Source: an uncultured Victivallales bacterium
GTDB taxonomy: Bacteria; Verrucomicrobiota; Lentisphaeria; Oligosphaerales; JAFGRS01
Assembly: GCA_903834675.1 (NCBI GenBank)
Contig: CAILKC010000898.1
Span: 1-8,882, forward strand
Direction: 5' to 3'
Length of the DNA: 8,882 nt
The translations under genes and the position numbers were made by a program. Of the stretch, positions 6,560 through 8,882 are shown piece by piece. Under the pieces are notes generated by a model that was given only the letters and a program-made list of their open reading frames with translations, was not told the origin of the DNA and did no database searches. Position 1 is the stretch's first letter; every line of letters starts with the position of its first letter.

Positions 6560-8229
6560 GGGGGGGGTGCTCCGTCCGGCGGCGGCTGCAAGGCAAGGGC
6601 TGGTGACCAGAGGGTGTCGGGCTCGGTCGGCAACTGCTCCAACTGGAACATGAGCCGCAGCCAGTTCATCCGATGCTCAACCAGCGCCACGGTGGCCGCA
6701 TTCTCGGCGTTGATGAGGGAGTCCCGCGCATCGAGGACCTCGCGGATGTTGACCCGGCCAGCCTGGAACAGCAGGTCCGTACTCTCGACGCGCTTGCGGG
6801 CCAGGTTAACGCTGAGGCGCTGAATATGGAAGTTCTGTTCTGCGGACTTGAGGTGCCGCCAGACGTTACGGAGTTCGGCGATGATGCGGTCGTGTTCTTG
6901 GGTAACCGTGCGTGTCTGCCGGTCTTCGGAGATCAGGGCGCGGCGGTAGGCAATGATCTCGGCGGTGCGGTCGAAGGGCAGGTCGGCATCCAGTTCGGCG
7001 GTGTAGTTCCCGCGGTCAAAGGCGAGGTTGCGCAGGTGATCATCGGAGGGGCTGGAGGCCTGGCCGGAGAGTTTGAGGTTAAGGCGAGCGCGCAAGGCAT
7101 CGGCGGCAACCAGGGTGGCGCGCTGGGCATCGGCGAGGCGGTCGTTGACGGTGGCCCAGTCCAGACGGTTTTCGAGGGCGCTGGCCGCCGCCTTCTCGAA
7201 GTCCATGGGGGGTTGCGGCAGAGCCGCCGCCGCCAAACGTTCGAGGTCGGCCCGTTCCAGTTCGATAGCGACTTCCAGGGGCAGGCCCAGAATCTGCTTC
7301 AGAGCATCCTTGCTGGACTGGTAGGTCTCCTCGCGCAGCACCAGCGAGGACTGCGCCTCGAGTTCGCGCTGGCGGGCCTGGTCCACCTGAAACAGCGGCA
7401 CGCGGCCGGATTCGGCCAGGGCTTCGGAGCGTTCGCGGGAGTCTTTGAGATTGGTGAGATTGCGCCGGGCAATCTCAAGGCCGTCGAGGGCACTGAGCAC
7501 CGCGTAGTGGCGGTCCGCGATGTCGATAAGCAGGCTCTTGCGCTCGCGCACGTAAGCCCTTAACGCATAGATCAGATTGCGTTCCGCCTGGGTGAGGGGT
7601 TCCCGGACCACGAGGGTACTCGAACCCGCCAGCAGGGGTACGGCCAGGCTGAGATTGGCCAGGGTGTTGAGCGAGAGTTCGCGACTGCCACTGAGGTATT
7701 TCAGGCTGTAGAACGCCAGCGATCCGGTGAGACGGGAGCCGGCGATGAGGCGTTTGCTGAAGCCGACCGAGCCCTCGGTCTTCAGCGTGGTGTCTGGGCC
7801 GTCGAGGTTGCGACCGAGGATGGCCCGCAGCGATTGGCTGGGGAGCCAGTCCCAGTCGTGGGCCACGGAAACCAGCGCCAGGGCGGACTGGTAGAGGTCT
7901 TCGCGGGCGGTCTGATACTGGCGGCTGTGGCGGGCACCGAGGGCGAGCGCCTGGCGCAAGTCCAGGCGCAGCACGCCCTCGCCAGCGGGCTTCACATAGG
8001 ACGTATAGCCATCGAAGCCAATGGTTTCCGGTGTCTCACCTGGGAACTCCCGGAGCTGGGCCGTAGCGAGGAATCCCAGCGTGCGCCGGTTCAAGCGTTC
8101 AAGTCGGCGGGCCGTGCTGCAGCCGACCATGGCAAGCAGCAGTCCCGCGGCGCAGGCGCTCCGCAGGACCTTGGCCCGCACCCCGGCAACTGGCCTGGTC
8201 TGCGACCGTTGATCTGGCACTTGTCTCAC
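6556..8229 (-). CDS. TolC-like outer-membrane efflux protein, probable lipoprotein
   Basis: This protein has 557 residues. Two outer-membrane-efflux repeats are visible: one about 90-315, containing RLDLRQALALGARHS and SGRVPLFQVDQARQRELEAQSSL, and one about 345-530, containing QAGRVNIREVLDARDSLINAENA. The paired long helices and intervening strands fit the TolC channel-tunnel. A hydrophobic segment ends MVGC with Cys37 as candidate lipidation site, as in OprM-type channels. The start shown is a GTG with no clear ribosome-binding site. A GTG at 8179-8181 would give a shorter, classical lipoprotein signal (RAKVLRSACAAGLLLAMVGC), so the true start is uncertain. It is the first gene of the exporter operon and overlaps the adaptor by 4 nt. 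I found no convincing promoter upstream. Confidence 0.9.
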   Translation of the reverse strand: MRQVPDQRSQTRPVAGVRAKVLRSACAAGLLLAMVGCSTARRLERLNRRTLGFLATAQLREFPGETPETIGFDGYTSYVKPAGEGVLRLDLRQALALGARHSRQYQTAREDLYQSALALVSVAHDWDWLPSQSLRAILGRNLDGPDTTLKTEGSVGFSKRLIAGSRLTGSLAFYSLKYLSGSRELSLNTLANLSLAVPLLAGSSTLVVREPLTQAERNLIYALRAYVRERKSLLIDIADRHYAVLSALDGLEIARRNLTNLKDSRERSEALAESGRVPLFQVDQARQRELEAQSSLVLREETYQSSKDALKQILGLPLEVAIELERADLERLAAAALPQPPMDFEKAAASALENRLDWATVNDRLADAQRATLVAADALRARLNLKLSGQASSPSDDHLRNLAFDRGNYTAELDADLPFDRTAEIIAYRRALISEDRQTRTVTQEHDRIIAELRNVWRHLKSAEQNFHIQRLSVNLARKRVESTDLLFQAGRVNIREVLDARDSLINAENAATVALVEHRMNWLRLMFQLEQLPTEPDTLWSPALALQPPPDGAPPP

Positions 8230-8356
8230 GTTCGCAGGACCGCCAATCTGCTAACAGCTCCACTACGGACCCAGAAGGCTGAACTTTAACCTGGAACTCC
8301 TCCGCCAGCCGGTCCAGCCCGAACACCCACCATAACGTCCGAACCGTGCTTTTCAT
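8099..8356 (-). CDS. Doubtful small ORF overlapping the start of the TolC-like gene
   Basis: An ATG at 8354-8356 opens an 85-residue frame. Its first 40 or so residues look protein-like (TVRTLWWVFGLDRLAEEF, then VVELLADW), with an amphipathic pattern. After that it becomes arginine/alanine/glycine-rich and overlaps the TolC-like gene by about 130 nt out of frame, which is typical of a shadow. There is no ribosome-binding site. It could be a short leader peptide, the remnant of a gene, or chance. I do not recognise it. Confidence 0.2.
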   Translation of the reverse strand: MKSTVRTLWWVFGLDRLAEEFQVKVQPSGSVVELLADWRSCERETSARSTVADQASCRGAGQGPAERLRRGTAACHGRLQHGPPT

Positions 8357-8416
8357 TGGCGGGCCGGGGCGCAAGTCAGCTCCGTAGGTGGTGACTACTC
8401 AGGTCCTGGGTTCAGG
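8230..8416. other. Upstream region of the efflux operon
   Basis: Apart from the doubtful small ORF, no gene is supported. The 24-bp element copy B (8365-8388) lies here, about 136 bp upstream of the TolC-like start. No pair of -35/-10 boxes with proper spacing was found on the minus strand, so how the operon is transcribed is not clear from sequence. Confidence 0.5.
8365..8388 (-). repeat. 24-bp dispersed element, copy B (inverted relative to copy A)
   Basis: Read on the minus strand this begins CCTACGGA and matches 278-301 at 21 of 24 positions, with only transitions as differences. Like copy A, it lies upstream of, and points toward, the first gene of an operon. Confidence 0.55.
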
Positions 8417-8488
8417 AAACGGCGAAACGGCGAGGCGGCGAGACGGCGAAACGGCGAGGCGGCGAAACGGCGAGGCGGCGAGACGGCG
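8417..8488. repeat. 8-bp tandem repeat (nine units)
   Basis: Nine contiguous units of the pattern A-R-R-CGGCG (R is A or G) fill 72 bp with no interruption. In order the variable triplets are AAA, AAA, AGG, AGA, AAA, AGG, AAA, AGG, AGA. A 24-bp higher-order unit (AAA-AGG-AGA) occurs twice. Because 24 nt is 8 codons, every frame reads as a repeated octapeptide on both strands, which makes false ORFs. It is likely to vary in copy number. Confidence 0.95.
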
Positions 8489-8690
8489 AGGAAGACTGGC
8501 GGAGAGGAAAACAGGGGGCAAGGGTTCAACTGGGCCCCCGGCTTGGGGGCCGGACATACCGGAATGAGACTTGCCGACGCGGTTCCCATTCCGATCCGGC
8601 CGGGACGCGCCGGATCGCCTGGAATCCAAAACGAGATTGAGCCCTGCCGGGGCGGCATACCGACAGTCCATGGGCACCGCGCGGCCAGCT
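8489..8690. other. Non-coding region with hairpins between the 8-bp repeat and the right array
   Basis: No gene is supported. Two hairpins stand out. GGCCCCC (8533-8539) pairs with GGGGGCC (8545-8551) around a 5-nt loop. GATCCGGC (8593-8600) pairs with GCCGGATC (8609-8616) around an 8-nt loop; it is flanked by ATTCC (8588-8592) and GGAAT (8621-8625), which can extend the stem past a bulge. Frames crossing this stretch on the minus strand read through the 8-bp repeat and are not credible genes. Confidence 0.6.
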
Positions 8691-8711
8691 ATGGCGCCCC
8701 TTCGGGGCTGA
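8691..8711. repeat. Solitary partial copy of the 34-bp hairpin unit
   Basis: ATGGCGCCCC-TTCGGGGCTGA repeats the hairpin half of the array unit, but the AG-rich spacer is replaced by unrelated sequence (GAATCTGGGG). It lies about 45 bp before the right array and suggests that the hairpin core is the mobile or conserved part of the unit. Confidence 0.85.
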
Positions 8712-8732
8712 GAATCTGGGGTATGCACGGTA

Positions 8733-8751
8733 CCCAGGGCGGTGCCCTGGG
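8733..8751. repeat. Perfect hairpin next to the right array
   Basis: CCCAGGGC (8733-8740) and GCCCTGGG (8744-8751) are perfect complements around a GGT loop. It directly precedes the first unit of the right array. It has no T-tract and belongs to the repeat block rather than to a gene end. Confidence 0.85.
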
Positions 8752-8755
8752 CTGA

Positions 8756-8882
8756 GGGATGGCGCCCCTTCGGGGCTGAAGAGGCAGAAGGGATGGCGCC
8801 CCTTTGGGGCTGAAGAGGCAGAAGGGATGGCGCCCCTTCGGGGCTGAAGAGGCAGAAGGGATGGCGCCCCTTCGGGGCTGAA
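8756..8882. repeat. Tandem 34-bp hairpin-repeat array, right copy (at least 3.7 units)
   Basis: Units begin at 8756, 8790, 8824 and 8858, the last cut by the window end after 25 nt. They match the left array; unit 2 has one C-to-T change in the loop (CCCTTTGGGG). The sequence from 8752 matches the window start from position 1 for about 100 bp with that single difference, so the two ends form a direct repeat. Confidence 0.93.

Noticed and set aside
6149..7563. Plus-strand frames antisense to the adaptor and TolC-like genes
   Set aside because: Same shadow pattern; no start signals, no motifs, and opposite to a complete operon.
211..8227. Shared 10-mer CACTTGTCTC at 211-220 and 8218-8227
   Set aside because: A 10-base match is expected many times by chance in a window of this size, and flanking bases do not agree.
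8395..8728. Minus-strand frames (87 and 109 codons) with an RRLAASPF-like repeated peptide
   Set aside because: The repeated octapeptide comes from the 8-bp tandem DNA repeat; no ribosome-binding site or domain supports a gene.
1..8882. Terminal direct repeats as proof of a circular plasmid or phage genome
   Set aside because: The shared ends are simple tandem arrays. Joining the last base to the first breaks the 34-bp phase, and there are no replication, partition or virion genes.

Overview
The window is high-GC DNA, judged by eye, from what looks like a Gram-negative bacterium. It has a TolC-type outer-membrane channel, two predicted lipoproteins, a secreted glycoside hydrolase, and many short hairpin and tandem repeats between genes. 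From general familiarity, hairpin arrays with a GCCCCTTCGGGGC core and 8-bp CGGCG-type tandem repeats recall Planctomycetes-Verrucomicrobia-type genomes. That lineage guess is inference only; no marker gene is present.

Layout, left to right. (1) 1-105: three 34-bp hairpin-repeat units. (2) 106-376: non-coding leader with a very good sigma70-like promoter at 317-345. (3) 377-981: a two-gene toxin-antitoxin operon, a ribbon-helix-helix antitoxin followed by a MazF-like toxin with a 4-nt overlap. (4) 982-1261: non-coding, with two consecutive stem-loops, one with a 16-bp stem. (5) 1262-2869: a secreted GH5 glycoside hydrolase with an N-terminal carbohydrate-binding-like domain. (6) 2901-2936: a strong hairpin between convergent genes. 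(7) 8229 down to 2970 on the minus strand: a four-gene operon, TolC-like channel, HlyD/MacA-like adaptor, MacB/LolD-like ATPase and MacB/FtsX-like permease. Its junctions are a 4-nt overlap, a 9-nt gap and a 4-nt overlap. (8) 8230-8882: non-coding, with an 8-bp tandem repeat, several hairpins, and the same 34-bp array as on the left, running off the window.

The efflux operon encodes a complete MacAB-TolC-type tripartite ABC exporter with ATPase and permease on separate chains. The substrate cannot be read from sequence; antibiotics, lipids, peptides and siderophore-like compounds are all exported by relatives. The GH5 enzyme is transcribed toward this operon and shows no clear functional link to it. 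The toxin-antitoxin pair looks like a stand-alone accessory module.

I do not see a clear new biological system. The most notable signals are: the identical hairpin arrays at both ends; a 24-bp element present once upstream of each outer operon in inverted orientation (21 of 24 identical); the long stem-loop at 1072-1121; the 8-bp tandem array; and a MazF-like toxin lacking the conserved arginine of its GSE-loop region.
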